Shown here: positions 1 to 6,471 of the stretch, piece by piece
Layout: each line of letters begins with the position of its first letter
Position numbering within the stretch: position 1 is the stretch's first letter
Assembly: GCA_002371295.1 (NCBI GenBank)
Contig: DFGZ01000332.1
Span: forward strand, 1 to 7,218
Direction: 5' to 3'
Length of the DNA: 7,218 bases
Source: Oribacterium sp. UBA3737
Lineage (GTDB): Bacteria > Bacillota_A > Clostridia > Lachnospirales > Lachnospiraceae
Notes under the pieces: model-generated
Seen by the model: the letters and a program-made list of their open reading frames with translations, nothing else
What the model was told of the DNA's origin: nothing
The model's database searches: none
Translations under genes and position numbers: made by a program

Positions 1-1540
1 GGAAGCTCAGATCCGGAATTCCCACGGATCGGTAATCAAGCTGCCTGAGTGCCTGAGGCTGATGAAAAACCTTATGCTTCTTACGGAAGGCTATGATTTC
101 TTTTGTAAAATCAAAAAGCTCCTTATTCTTTTCCTGAAGGTGCCAGTCCATCCAGTTCAGTGTATTGTCATGACAATATGCATTATTATTTCCCTGTCTT
201 GTCTGACCGCACTCATCTCCTGAATTAATAAGCGGCGTTCCCTGGCTGAGCATAAGAAGAAGATAGGCATTTCTCCACATCTTTCTTCTGAGGGCCTTTA
301 CCGATTTCTTACGGCTCGGTCCCTCTTCACCGCAGTTCCAAGAATAATTCTGATTGGTTCCGTCGCGGTTGTCCTCATGATTGTCTTCGTTGTGCTTTCT
401 GTCGTATGAAAGGGCATCCATAAGACTCATGCCGGAGACATTGGCCATATACTGTATGTTGGCCCGGTCAGCCGGATTGTTCCTGATCCTGTTCATAAGC
501 GTTCCCAGCATGCTCTCGTCCCCCTTAAGAACACGGCGCATATCGTTCTGGAAACCATCATTGTAATCCGCCAGGTATCTCGGAGCATAATGTCTGTAGG
601 CACCACCGTACCGTTCTCCCTGCTGCATCTGCCCCTCCCAGCTGTCCGCCCAGATCTTAAACCTGCTCAGATAAGGATCTCTGGCGATAACGCTGTAGGG
701 TGCGGAGCCTATCATATGAATCCCGTCCACATGATAATTTATGCGCCAGTAACGCATGACTGTTGTGATATAGTCAGGCAGTGTCTCATAGGTAAAATAG
801 AGATCAATTATGACCTCTATTTTATTGCGATGCAGTTCGTATACTAATTTTCTGAATTCATTTCTTGGATTTTTGTGATCTGAGGTGAAACTTGATTTAG
901 GCGCCAGCTGCATGGCGTCCTTTGTGAATCCCCAGTAATTTATGCGTCCCGTTGGTCTAAGCTCTGTTTTATATGGATTCTGACTGCCGTAATCCGGGAG
1001 CATGACCTCATTGAATTCATAGGGAGGCATAAGCTCCACCGCAGTTATCCCAAGGGAAACAAGGTAAGGAATCTTCTCGATGATGCCCTGAAAGGTTCCT
1101 CTCACATCTTTATTCAGTCCGGAAGAACTATGGGCTGTAAAACCACGTACATGAAGACGATAAACTATGGTCTCGTCATAAGGTATATCCAGCGGTCTGT
1201 CTTTGAGCCACTCTGCACTCTCATCTGGCACAGCCACAGCCTCGGCCACCGGAGTCTTCAGAATTCTGGTTCCATCCTTCAGGAACCCAAACTTCTTTCT
1301 CCCTTCGAAAACCGTTCCGTTGGGATCCGTGAAGACCTGACCGTCTGCCTCATAGCAATAGCTGAACCGGGAGATATCCTCCGCCACTTCCAGCCTCCAG
1401 ACATCTCCTATTCTTTCATAGGGATCAAACGCTATCTGTCGTACTTTTTTATTACCTTCATACAGGTTCAGATACAGTTGTTCAGTATGAACAACTGCTT
1501 CAAAAATATATATATTATTCTCTTTCTTTAATCCAAACAT
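1..1540 (-). CDS. GlgX-like GH13 glycogen debranching family protein, catalytic residues lost (3' end outside window)
   Basis: Seen: a minus-strand frame open from ATG at 1540 to the window edge (513 codons; the C-terminus is missing, since GlgX proteins usually run to about 650-700 residues). A GGGGG-containing RBS lies 4-9 nt upstream. Residues 1-100 look like an N-terminal beta-sandwich (CBM48-type). The GH13 barrel follows: YRLHVRGFT near 127-135, AVELMPPYEFNE to 178, YWGF at 202-205. After that come GlgX hallmarks EDNRDGTN (389-396), NYSWNCG (398-404) and the stretch SQGTPLINSGDECGQTRQGN. Odd: all catalytic motifs are altered. Region I DxxxNH reads DLYFTY (T250, Y251). Region II HVDGFRFD reads HVDGIHMI, with Ile277 at the nucleophile. 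Region III AEAWD reads ADSWE (Asp299 for the acid Glu). Region IV TAHDG reads ANVSG (Val368, Ser369). The frame is intact, so this is not a decayed gene. Inference: a non-hydrolytic member that binds alpha-glucan or partners an active isoamylase. Family assignment is sure; function is not. Confidence 0.88.
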   Translation of the reverse strand, partial: MFGLKKENNIYIFEAVVHTEQLYLNLYEGNKKVRQIAFDPYERIGDVWRLEVAEDISRFSYCYEADGQVFTDPNGTVFEGRKKFGFLKDGTRILKTPVAEAVAVPDESAEWLKDRPLDIPYDETIVYRLHVRGFTAHSSSGLNKDVRGTFQGIIEKIPYLVSLGITAVELMPPYEFNEVMLPDYGSQNPYKTELRPTGRINYWGFTKDAMQLAPKSSFTSDHKNPRNEFRKLVYELHRNKIEVIIDLYFTYETLPDYITTVMRYWRINYHVDGIHMIGSAPYSVIARDPYLSRFKIWADSWEGQMQQGERYGGAYRHYAPRYLADYNDGFQNDMRRVLKGDESMLGTLMNRIRNNPADRANIQYMANVSGMSLMDALSYDRKHNEDNHEDNRDGTNQNYSWNCGEEGPSRKKSVKALRRKMWRNAYLLLMLSQGTPLINSGDECGQTRQGNNNAYCHDNTLNWMDWHLQEKNKELFDFTKEIIAFRKKHKVFHQPQALRQLDYRSVGIPDLSF

Positions 1541-1614
1541 TCTGCCCCCGTTTCAGTCTCCCAATGGTGCATCTGAGGGATAGGATAAATCAACTTTTGT
1601 ATATAGTTGGTTCA

Positions 1615-1623
1615 AGTATAACA
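1615..1623 (-). promoter_or_regulatory. Extended -10 promoter candidate for the GlgX-like gene
   Basis: On the minus strand this reads TGTTATACT, a TG-extended -10 box (TATACT, five of six matches to consensus). Transcription would start near 1608 and leave a leader of about 68 nt. No good -35 is present at the normal distance, where the exoA terminator lies. It sits directly between that terminator and the gene, the expected place. Prediction by eye only. Confidence 0.4.
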
Positions 1624-1632
1624 TAAATACAC

Positions 1633-1666
1633 AAAAACCGTTACATCCTATTGGGGATGCAACGGT
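1633..1666 (-). terminator. Rho-independent terminator of exoA
   Basis: Arms 1637-1648 (ACCGTTACATCC) and 1655-1666 (GGATGCAACGGT) form a 12-position stem with one A/C mismatch and a 6-nt loop. On the minus strand the stem is followed at once by TTTTT (1637-1633, the first T overlapping the stem). It lies about 80 nt past the exoA stop. There is no T-tract on the plus-strand side, so it acts in one direction and separates exoA from the GlgX-like gene. Confidence 0.8.
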
Positions 1667-1744
1667 CAAAAATGCTTAAATCAATATATTGGTTTTGCTG
1701 ATTATATAAAATTTATACAGTTTTATTTTCCTTTTTCCATAAAT

Positions 1745-2503
1745 TTACAGATCAATATCCAACTCTATAGGACAGTGGTCTGATCCAAATATCTCCTGAT
1801 GAATTCCGGCATCCTTTATCTTCTCCTTGATTTTCTCGGACACAACAAAGTAGTCTATACGCCAGCCCACATTTCTTTCTCTCGCCTTCATGCGATAGGA
1901 CCACCAGCTATACTCATCCTTTGCTTCAGGATAAAGCATACGGAAGCTGTCTACATATCCCGAATCCAGAAGTCTTGAAAACTTTGCACGCTCCTCATCC
2001 GTAAAGCCTGCATTGTGATGATTTGTGGAAGGATTTTTAATATCTATCTCCTCATGGGCCACATTGAGATCTCCGCAGTAGATAACTGGCTTTTTCTCAT
2101 TTAACCTGTTAATGTATTCTCTCCAGGCATCCTCCCACTCCATTCTGTACGGAAGTCTCTTGAGCTCACCCTGGGAATTCGGAACATATACCGTCAGAAC
2201 ATAATAATTTTCAAATTCAGCCGTGATGACTCTTCCCTCCTGATCATGCTCCTCTATCCCCATGCCGTAAGTTACATTTATGGGTTCTTCCTTAGTGAAC
2301 ATGGCAGTTCCGGAATATCCCTTCTTTACCGCATAGTTCCAGTACTGATGGTAACCCGGAAGCTCCAGTTCTATCTGTCCTTCCTGAAGTTTGGTCTCCT
2401 GAAGACAGAAAATATCCGCATCAAGATTCTGAAATTCCTCCATAAAGTTCTTGCCCATAACAGCTCTTAAGCCGTTAACGTTCCAGGAAATCATTTTTTT
2501 CAT
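1745..2503 (-). CDS. exoA: Exodeoxyribonuclease III / AP endonuclease (ExoA)
   Basis: This 252-residue protein matches the full length of Bacillus-type ExoA. It belongs to the endonuclease/exonuclease/phosphatase fold and cleaves DNA 5' of abasic sites with Mg2+, with 3'-5' exonuclease and 3'-phosphatase activity, in cytosolic base excision repair. All active-site residues are visible: Asn8 and Asn10 in SWNVNG, the metal ligand Glu36 in LQETK, Tyr106 in VYVPNS, Asp145 and Asn147 in GDLN, Asp217 in RIDYF, and Asp242-His243 in SDHCP. The DNA-contact stretch SWWSYR (199-204) is also present. The ATG at 2503 is preceded by GGAGAG at suitable spacing; Met4 is a less likely alternative start. The gene is divergent from the MATE gene, shares a compact promoter region with it, and is followed by its own terminator. 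No LexA-type box was seen. Nothing suggests loss of function. Confidence 0.96.
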   Translation of the reverse strand: MKKMISWNVNGLRAVMGKNFMEEFQNLDADIFCLQETKLQEGQIELELPGYHQYWNYAVKKGYSGTAMFTKEEPINVTYGMGIEEHDQEGRVITAEFENYYVLTVYVPNSQGELKRLPYRMEWEDAWREYINRLNEKKPVIYCGDLNVAHEEIDIKNPSTNHHNAGFTDEERAKFSRLLDSGYVDSFRMLYPEAKDEYSWWSYRMKARERNVGWRIDYFVVSEKIKEKIKDAGIHQEIFGSDHCPIELDIDL

Positions 2504-2595
2504 ATAAACTCTCCATTCCTCCGCCTTTTCAAAGCGAACTCTGTATCATTAAGAATCAGAGATTTTTACCTCTGTTCATCTATACTCATCATGAT

Positions 2596-2624
2596 ATTTT
2601 AGTATTTTACCATATAGTTTTGAA
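2596..2624 (-). promoter_or_regulatory. Promoter candidate for exoA
   Basis: Minus strand: -35 TTCAAA (2624-2619), a 17-nt spacer, and -10 TAAAAT (2601-2596), four and five of six matches to consensus. The start would fall near 2589, giving a leader of about 86 nt. It overlaps the MATE promoter on the other strand. Confidence 0.5.
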
Positions 2625-2634
2625 GTGTTACACT
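2606..2634 (+). promoter_or_regulatory. Promoter candidate for the MATE gene
   Basis: Plus strand: -35 TTTACC (2606-2611), a 17-nt spacer, and -10 TACACT (2629-2634) preceded by TG at the extended -10 position. The start would fall near 2641. It interleaves with the exoA promoter, so the two polymerases could not bind at once. Confidence 0.45.
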
Positions 2635-2666
2635 CACATCATGATATATCGTCAGGAGGCTTCAAA

Positions 2667-4037
2667 TTGGCATCAAAGGCTACAGATTTCTCAAACGGCT
2701 CTGTGATAAGAGCCATCATGATACAGACAGTACCTCTTCTGGTGGCTCAGATCATACAGCTTCTGTATAACATAGTTGACCGTATATACATCGGTCATCT
2801 CCCGGGAGCAAACGGTCTGGCCCTTACAGGTGTGGGAGTATGCTTTCCGCTCATCACCCTCATAACAGCCTTCACAGACTGGTTCGGCATAGGCGGTACA
2901 CCTCTCTTCTCCATAGCAAGAGGAGAAGGAAAGCATGAAAGGGCACTGAACATCATGTGCCAAAGCGCCTTTCTGCTTATCACCGTGTCTGTAAGCATTA
3001 CCATACTTACACTTATATTCATGAAGCCAATGCTTTATGCCCTGGGTGCCAGCGATGCCACTTACAGCTATGCCCACAATTATTTCACTGTTTACATACT
3101 GGGAACCGTATTTTTTATGACAGGCCACGGTCTTAATTACTACATAAGTGCACAAGGTTTTCCAAGAATCGGTATGATCACCACCGCAATAGGAGCATTA
3201 CTGAACATAGTCCTCGATCCCATATTTATGTTTGTTTTCGGATGGGGAGTTGTGGGGGCAGCCATCGCAACAGTTATTTCCCAGTCAATCAGTGCTTTCT
3301 GGGTCGTCAGATTCCTGTTTTCCGAAAAAGCTTTGTTCAGACTGGATATCGGGCGGATACGATTCGATAAAAGTATCGCCCGTGAGATAATCACCCTTGG
3401 CTTTGCCAATTTCCTCATGAAGTCCACCAATACCGTGACTCAGGCAGCCTGTAATATAACTCTCAGAAACTACGGCGGAGACCTCTATATAGGTGTGTTC
3501 ACAATCATCAATTCCCTGAGAGATTTCATCACACTTCCTGGAACAGCCATAACCCACGCATCACAGCCGGTGCTGGGTTTCAATTTCGGAGCGAGAAAGT
3601 ACAGCAGATTAAAAAGAGGTATCATTTTTGCATCAGCGGCAGCAAGCTCCTATGCTTCGGTGGTATGGATACTCATTCTCCTTTTCCCGGCTTTCTGTAT
3701 CCGCATTTTTTCCGGAGATCCCGAAACCATCCGTATAGGAACACATTGTCTTCGGCTTTATCTTCTGGCCTTTATATTCCAGATGGGACAGTTCTGCGGA
3801 CAATCAGTTTTCTCTGCTCTCGGACAGTCGAAGAAGGCCATTTTCTTCTCAACTCTCAGGAAGATCATCATTATCCTTCCGCTGACCCTGATACTTCCGC
3901 TTTACATGGGTGTCGACGGTGTCTTCGCTGCCGAGCCCATCTCCAACATAATAGGCGGCGTGGCAGCTTTCAGCACCATGCTGATAACAGTTTACCGTAG
4001 ACTTCCGAAGAATGATGGGGAAGAAGCTCATCTGTAA
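2667..4037 (+). CDS. MATE-family multidrug/metabolite efflux transporter (TTG start)
   Basis: This 456-residue inner-membrane protein has the usual MATE size and two six-helix halves; such pumps export cationic drugs or metabolites using a Na+ or H+ gradient. Visible family signatures are YNIVDRIYIGHLPG (34-47) at the end of helix 1, GGTPLFSIARGEG (76-88), ALLNIVLDPIFMF (177-189) in the first half, QPVLGFNFGARKYSRLKRG (300-318) opening the last part of the second half, and VFAAEPISN (419-427). The end is short and charged. Start choice: AGGAGG at 2654-2659 stands 7 nt before TTG 2667, and the family N-terminus (ATDFSNGSV) follows at once. An in-frame GTG at 2625 lies inside the predicted promoter and has no RBS. 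The gene is divergent from exoA and ends at a bidirectional terminator. No neighbour tells the substrate, and no regulator gene is adjacent. Family is certain; transport specificity is unknown. Confidence 0.94.
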   Translation: MASKATDFSNGSVIRAIMIQTVPLLVAQIIQLLYNIVDRIYIGHLPGANGLALTGVGVCFPLITLITAFTDWFGIGGTPLFSIARGEGKHERALNIMCQSAFLLITVSVSITILTLIFMKPMLYALGASDATYSYAHNYFTVYILGTVFFMTGHGLNYYISAQGFPRIGMITTAIGALLNIVLDPIFMFVFGWGVVGAAIATVISQSISAFWVVRFLFSEKALFRLDIGRIRFDKSIAREIITLGFANFLMKSTNTVTQAACNITLRNYGGDLYIGVFTIINSLRDFITLPGTAITHASQPVLGFNFGARKYSRLKRGIIFASAAASSYASVVWILILLFPAFCIRIFSGDPETIRIGTHCLRLYLLAFIFQMGQFCGQSVFSALGQSKKAIFFSTLRKIIIILPLTLILPLYMGVDGVFAAEPISNIIGGVAAFSTMLITVYRRLPKNDGEEAHL

Positions 4038-4038
4038 T

Positions 4039-4093
4039 AAAAAACAGCAAGCCGGCCCGGGGAAACCCTCCTGCGCCGGCTTGCTGTTTTTTT
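4039..4093. terminator. Bidirectional terminator between MATE and PHP genes
   Basis: Arms 4045-4056 (CAGCAAGCCGGC) and 4075-4086 (GCCGGCTTGCTG) pair perfectly over 12 bp around an 18-nt loop. Six A's lie on the left (4039-4044) and seven T's on the right (4087-4093), giving a U-tract in both directions. It begins right after the MATE stop codon and ends one base from the PHP stop codon, so one hairpin serves both convergent genes. Confidence 0.95.
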
Positions 4094-4094
4094 A

Positions 4095-4916
4095 TCATTC
4101 TATCCGTCCTTTGATTCCTGATTCTTTTAATGCCTTGAGAAATGTCTCTCTGTTAAGTCCCGCAATGAGCTCCTCTGGGAAGTGAACCTCCTCAAGAAGA
4201 ACTCTCGTCTTTTCGAAGTGACCAATGAGATTTGAGATATGCGCATCTGTAGCAATGGAAATCTTACATCCCTTCTCGGCACAGATCTCAAGAAGTTCTT
4301 TACAGCGGCTTCTGGTTATACTGTCTTCAACCTCACCACCAAAATCCAGGCTGTGTTCATTGACCTCCAAAAGCTTGTTGAGGCTCTTTGCAGCATCAAC
4401 AATTGCCCTGTAATCAACGTCCAGACCGGTCCTGCCAAGGTGTCCGAGGATGAATACCTTCTCATTGCTGAGAGCTTTTATGTACATATCTGTGAGCTGT
4501 GTTCTGGTAGCCCCTTTTGTAAATGCTTTTCCATGAACGCTGGCGATCACGTAATCCATTTTTCTGGTGACCAGCTCAAAGAGAGTTGTGGGCCTTATGG
4601 GGTCACCGACGATATTCCTGTCGATGTTGATGTCTTCTCCGAAAAGTCCTCCCTCCAGATTAACTATATCCGCTTCGCAGCCGCAGAGAAGTGTCACGCC
4701 CATCCATTCCTTTGGCCAGATAGTTGGCGCAGTGGAAAGGTACTGATAGTTTTTAAGGTCTTTATATTCAGGCCAGAGCATGTCTGAAAAATGATCTGTT
4801 GAGGCAAGGAGCTCCAATCCGTTTTCTGATGCCTCAATAACGTTTTCTTTTATAGTAGAGTATGCATGTCTGCTGTAAAAGGTATGTGTATGTGTGTCAC
4901 ATTTTATATCATACAT
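4095..4916 (-). CDS. PHP-domain metallophosphoesterase, YcdX-like
   Basis: The 273-residue protein is a full-length PHP (polymerase and histidinol phosphatase) domain of the YcdX type: a cytosolic trinuclear-metal hydrolase of phosphate esters. All nine ligands known for YcdX can be placed: His9 and His11 (THTHT), His17 (RHAYS), His42 (STDHFSD), Glu81 (GCEAD), His128 (SVHG), His159 (LGHLG), Asp224 and His226 (TDAHIS). An active enzyme is therefore likely. The natural substrate is unknown; histidinol-phosphatase activity is possible, but no his genes are near. The ATG at 4916 is chosen because GGAGG lies 6 nt upstream and the first metal motif follows within eight codons. The frame stays open to 5009, but that extension has no RBS next to its start and no family similarity. 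The gene is divergent from rlmI across a 328-bp spacer containing a hairpin whose loop matches codons 4-8 in antisense. Confidence 0.93.
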   Translation of the reverse strand: MYDIKCDTHTHTFYSRHAYSTIKENVIEASENGLELLASTDHFSDMLWPEYKDLKNYQYLSTAPTIWPKEWMGVTLLCGCEADIVNLEGGLFGEDINIDRNIVGDPIRPTTLFELVTRKMDYVIASVHGKAFTKGATRTQLTDMYIKALSNEKVFILGHLGRTGLDVDYRAIVDAAKSLNKLLEVNEHSLDFGGEVEDSITRSRCKELLEICAEKGCKISIATDAHISNLIGHFEKTRVLLEEVHFPEELIAGLNRETFLKALKESGIKGRIE

Positions 4917-5109
4917 GATGAACCTCCGGATAAAGAAACATATAACACAGGCAAAAAAAGCTGCCGAAAAAATTTCGCTATTCTTACCCGCTGCGTAAGT
5001 CCTGTACAAAACTGCTGTAAAAACACTTATTCATACAAGAGGGTAACAGCGAAAATACTGTATAAAATTTAGTTGCAATAATACCACATATGTAATAAAT
5101 TTCAAAAGC

Positions 5110-5142
5110 AAACACGATAAATAAAATGTGACAATCGTGTTT
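5110..5142. repeat. 9-bp inverted repeat with loop matching the PHP gene start
   Basis: AAACACGAT (5110-5118) and ATCGTGTTT (5134-5142) are perfect inverted repeats around a 15-nt spacer. Spacer bases 5121-5133 (ATAAAATGTGACA) are identical to codons 4-8 of the PHP gene, read on the minus strand at 4907-4895. In a minus-strand RNA the loop would therefore be complementary to that coding start over 13 nt. It could be an antisense or leader hairpin, or at the DNA level a protein-binding dyad with TGTGACA half-sites. The sequence facts are certain; the role is not. Confidence 0.5.
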
Positions 5143-5158
5143 AAACAGTAAGTATGAT
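5128..5158 (+). promoter_or_regulatory. Weak promoter candidate for rlmI
   Basis: GTGACA (5128-5133) and TATGAT (5153-5158) each match consensus at five of six positions, but the spacer is 19 nt, longer than optimal. The right arm of the inverted repeat lies in the spacer, so a protein bound there would block this promoter. An alternative, TTGCAA near 5073 with TAAATT 17 nt on, is about as plausible. Confidence 0.25.
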
Positions 5159-5175
5159 TGATTATGGAGCTGTAA

Positions 5176-5187
5176 GATGAACCTCCG
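5176..5187. repeat. Second copy of the 12-mer GATGAACCTCCG found at the PHP start
   Basis: GATGAACCTCCG occurs here and at 4917-4928, where its reverse complement is the PHP ribosome binding site. Similarity continues beyond it with small gaps: ATAA then CATAT follows in both copies. Here no start codon follows on the minus strand (TTA instead of ATG), so this copy does not open the PHP frame. Confidence 0.5.
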
Positions 5188-5191
5188 ATAA
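5177..5191 (+). other. Possible four-codon leader ORF (MNLR) upstream of rlmI
   Basis: ATG AAC CTC CGA TAA is preceded by GGAG (5166-5169) with 7-nt spacing, a better ribosome binding context than rlmI itself has. It ends 53 nt before the rlmI start. ORFs this short arise often by chance, so this is recorded only as a possible translated leader. Confidence 0.2.
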
Positions 5192-5244
5192 CATATCCTG
5201 AGGTGAAGCTTACATTTCCCGGCTTATAACAGAAAGAGAAAAAT

Positions 5245-6465
5245 ATGAGTGAATCACTGGTTTCAAAAGGTAAAATTATTCTGAAAAAAGGCGAAGGCCG
5301 TACCATCAAAGCCGGCGGAGCCTGGATCTATGATAATGAAATCGACAAGTATGAGGGAGAATATGAGAACGGAGACATAATAACTGTGTCTGATTTTGAT
5401 GGATTCTTCATGGGATACGGTTTTATAAATCATAATTCCAAAATAAGGGTCCGCATGCTTTCCAGATGGAGAAAAGATCCCATCGACAGGGAGTTCCTTC
5501 GTGAGAGAGTCAGGGAGGCCTGGGAATACCGTAAAACCGTAGTGGATACAAGTTCCTGCCGCATCATCTTCGGAGAGGCAGACTGGCTTCCGGGTCTTAC
5601 CGTTGACAAGTATGAGGACGTGCTGGTAGTTGAGTCTCTTGCCCTAGGAATCGATAAACTGAAGAACATGATACTTGAGGATCTCAGGGAAATCCTTAAG
5701 GAGGACGGCATCAGCATCAGAGGAATCTACGAGAGATCGGATGCGCCGGTAAGAAAGAAAGAGGGTATGGAGCAGTATAAGGGCTTCATAGGTCCTGAGT
5801 TCGATACCAATGTTCTCATAACAGAGAATGGTGTCAAGTACATGGTGGATGTTGTAAACGGACAGAAGACAGGCTTTTTCCTGGATCAGAAGTATAACCG
5901 TCTTTCCATACAGAAGCTTTGCAAAGGCAAGAAGGTACTGGACTGTTTCACACACATGGGAACATTTGCCCTCAATGCAGGTATAGCAGGAGCGGCATCC
6001 GTAGAAGGTCTTGACATTTCCGAGCTTGCAGTGCAGCAGGCCACTGCCAATGCTGAGAGGAACGGCCTCTCGGATACGGTTCATTTCCGTACGGCAGATG
6101 TGCTGGATGAGCTTCCGAAGCTCAACAAACAGGGCGAGAAATATGATGTGGTAATCCTTGATCCTCCCGCATTTACAAAATCAAGAGAGGCTACAAAGGC
6201 TGCCATCAGAGGTTACCGTGAGATAAACATGCAGGGCATAAAACTGGTGAAGGATGGCGGCTATCTTGCCACATGCAGCTGCAGCCATTTCATGACACCG
6301 GAGCTCTTCACAAAAACCATTGCAGAAGCTGCAAATTCTGTTCACCGTCGTCTCCGTCAGGTGGAGTACCGTACCCAGTGTTCGGATCACCCTATACTCT
6401 GGGCGAAAGACGAGAACAGCTATTATTTAAAATTCTATATCTTCCAGGTTTGTGACGAGAAGTAA
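5245..6465 (+). CDS. rlmI: RlmI-type class I SAM-dependent 23S rRNA methyltransferase
   Basis: The 406-residue protein has the two-part build of the RlmI/COG1092 family, whose E. coli member makes m5C1962 in 23S rRNA. Residues 1-73 form an N-terminal PUA RNA-binding domain (KGEGRTIKAGGAWIYDNEI at 15-33). A linker follows with EADWLPGLTVDKY (111-123), then a Rossmann methyltransferase domain: NGQKTGFFLDQKYNR (205-219), SAM motif I VLDCFTHMGTFALNA (231-245), acidic Asp258 in EGLDIS, the catalytic-loop motif DPPAFTKS (306-313) and the cysteine pair in CSCSH (344-348). DHP (381-383) near the end is also typical. All expected motifs are present, so it should be active on rRNA in the cytosol. An in-frame stop at 5227-5229 rules out a longer N-terminus. 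The RBS is weak. The gene is transcribed alone and ends at a bidirectional terminator shared with rpiB. The exact target base in this organism is inferred from homology. Confidence 0.93.
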   Translation: MSESLVSKGKIILKKGEGRTIKAGGAWIYDNEIDKYEGEYENGDIITVSDFDGFFMGYGFINHNSKIRVRMLSRWRKDPIDREFLRERVREAWEYRKTVVDTSSCRIIFGEADWLPGLTVDKYEDVLVVESLALGIDKLKNMILEDLREILKEDGISIRGIYERSDAPVRKKEGMEQYKGFIGPEFDTNVLITENGVKYMVDVVNGQKTGFFLDQKYNRLSIQKLCKGKKVLDCFTHMGTFALNAGIAGAASVEGLDISELAVQQATANAERNGLSDTVHFRTADVLDELPKLNKQGEKYDVVILDPPAFTKSREATKAAIRGYREINMQGIKLVKDGGYLATCSCSHFMTPELFTKTIAEAANSVHRRLRQVEYRTQCSDHPILWAKDENSYYLKFYIFQVCDEK

Positions 6466-6471
6466 TCAAAT

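Larger units (their letters stand above)
2588..2645. repeat. Two copies of palindrome ATCATGAT, possible operator pair
   Basis: The self-complementary octamer ATCATGAT occurs at 2588-2595 and 2638-2645. Each copy sits inside the longer direct repeat CATCATGATAT (2587-2597 and 2637-2647). The copies are exactly 50 bp apart, about five helical turns, and each lies at the predicted transcription start of one of the two divergent genes. Their placement suggests binding sites for a dimeric regulator. This is inferred from position and symmetry only. Confidence 0.4.
4917..5244. other. Divergent control region between PHP gene and rlmI
   Basis: These 328 bases hold no convincing full-size gene. Going right they contain the PHP RBS (GGAGG, 4927-4923 on the minus strand), an A+T-rich tract from about 4950 to 5125 with no clear function, a 9-bp inverted repeat (5110-5142), a weak plus-strand promoter, a possible four-codon ORF (5177-5191) and a second copy of the PHP RBS 12-mer (5176-5187). 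I could not find a convincing minus-strand promoter for the PHP gene. The rlmI start has only a weak purine-rich RBS (AGAAAGAG). Confidence 0.6.

Noticed and set aside
1..1540. Frameshift or pseudogene as the explanation for the missing GH13 catalytic residues
   Set aside because: The frame is continuous for 513 codons and conserved motifs lie on both sides of each altered site, so the changes are substitutions, not loss of frame.
1682..1691. Perfect palindrome CATATATTG-type element (CAATATATTG) downstream of exoA
   Set aside because: It is short and A+T-rich, sits in a 3' region with no promoter to control, and is easily explained by base composition.
2691..3155. Long antisense open frame opposite the MATE gene, and similar ones opposite the other genes
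   Set aside because: These are shadows of well-supported coding genes, lack RBSs and show no recognisable protein family.
4917..5009. In-frame N-terminal extension of the PHP protein by 31 residues, rich in hydrophobic residues like a signal sequence
   Set aside because: No RBS at the upstream ATG and no family similarity. A GGAGG sits 6 nt before ATG 4916, and cytosolic PHP enzymes begin right at the metal motif.
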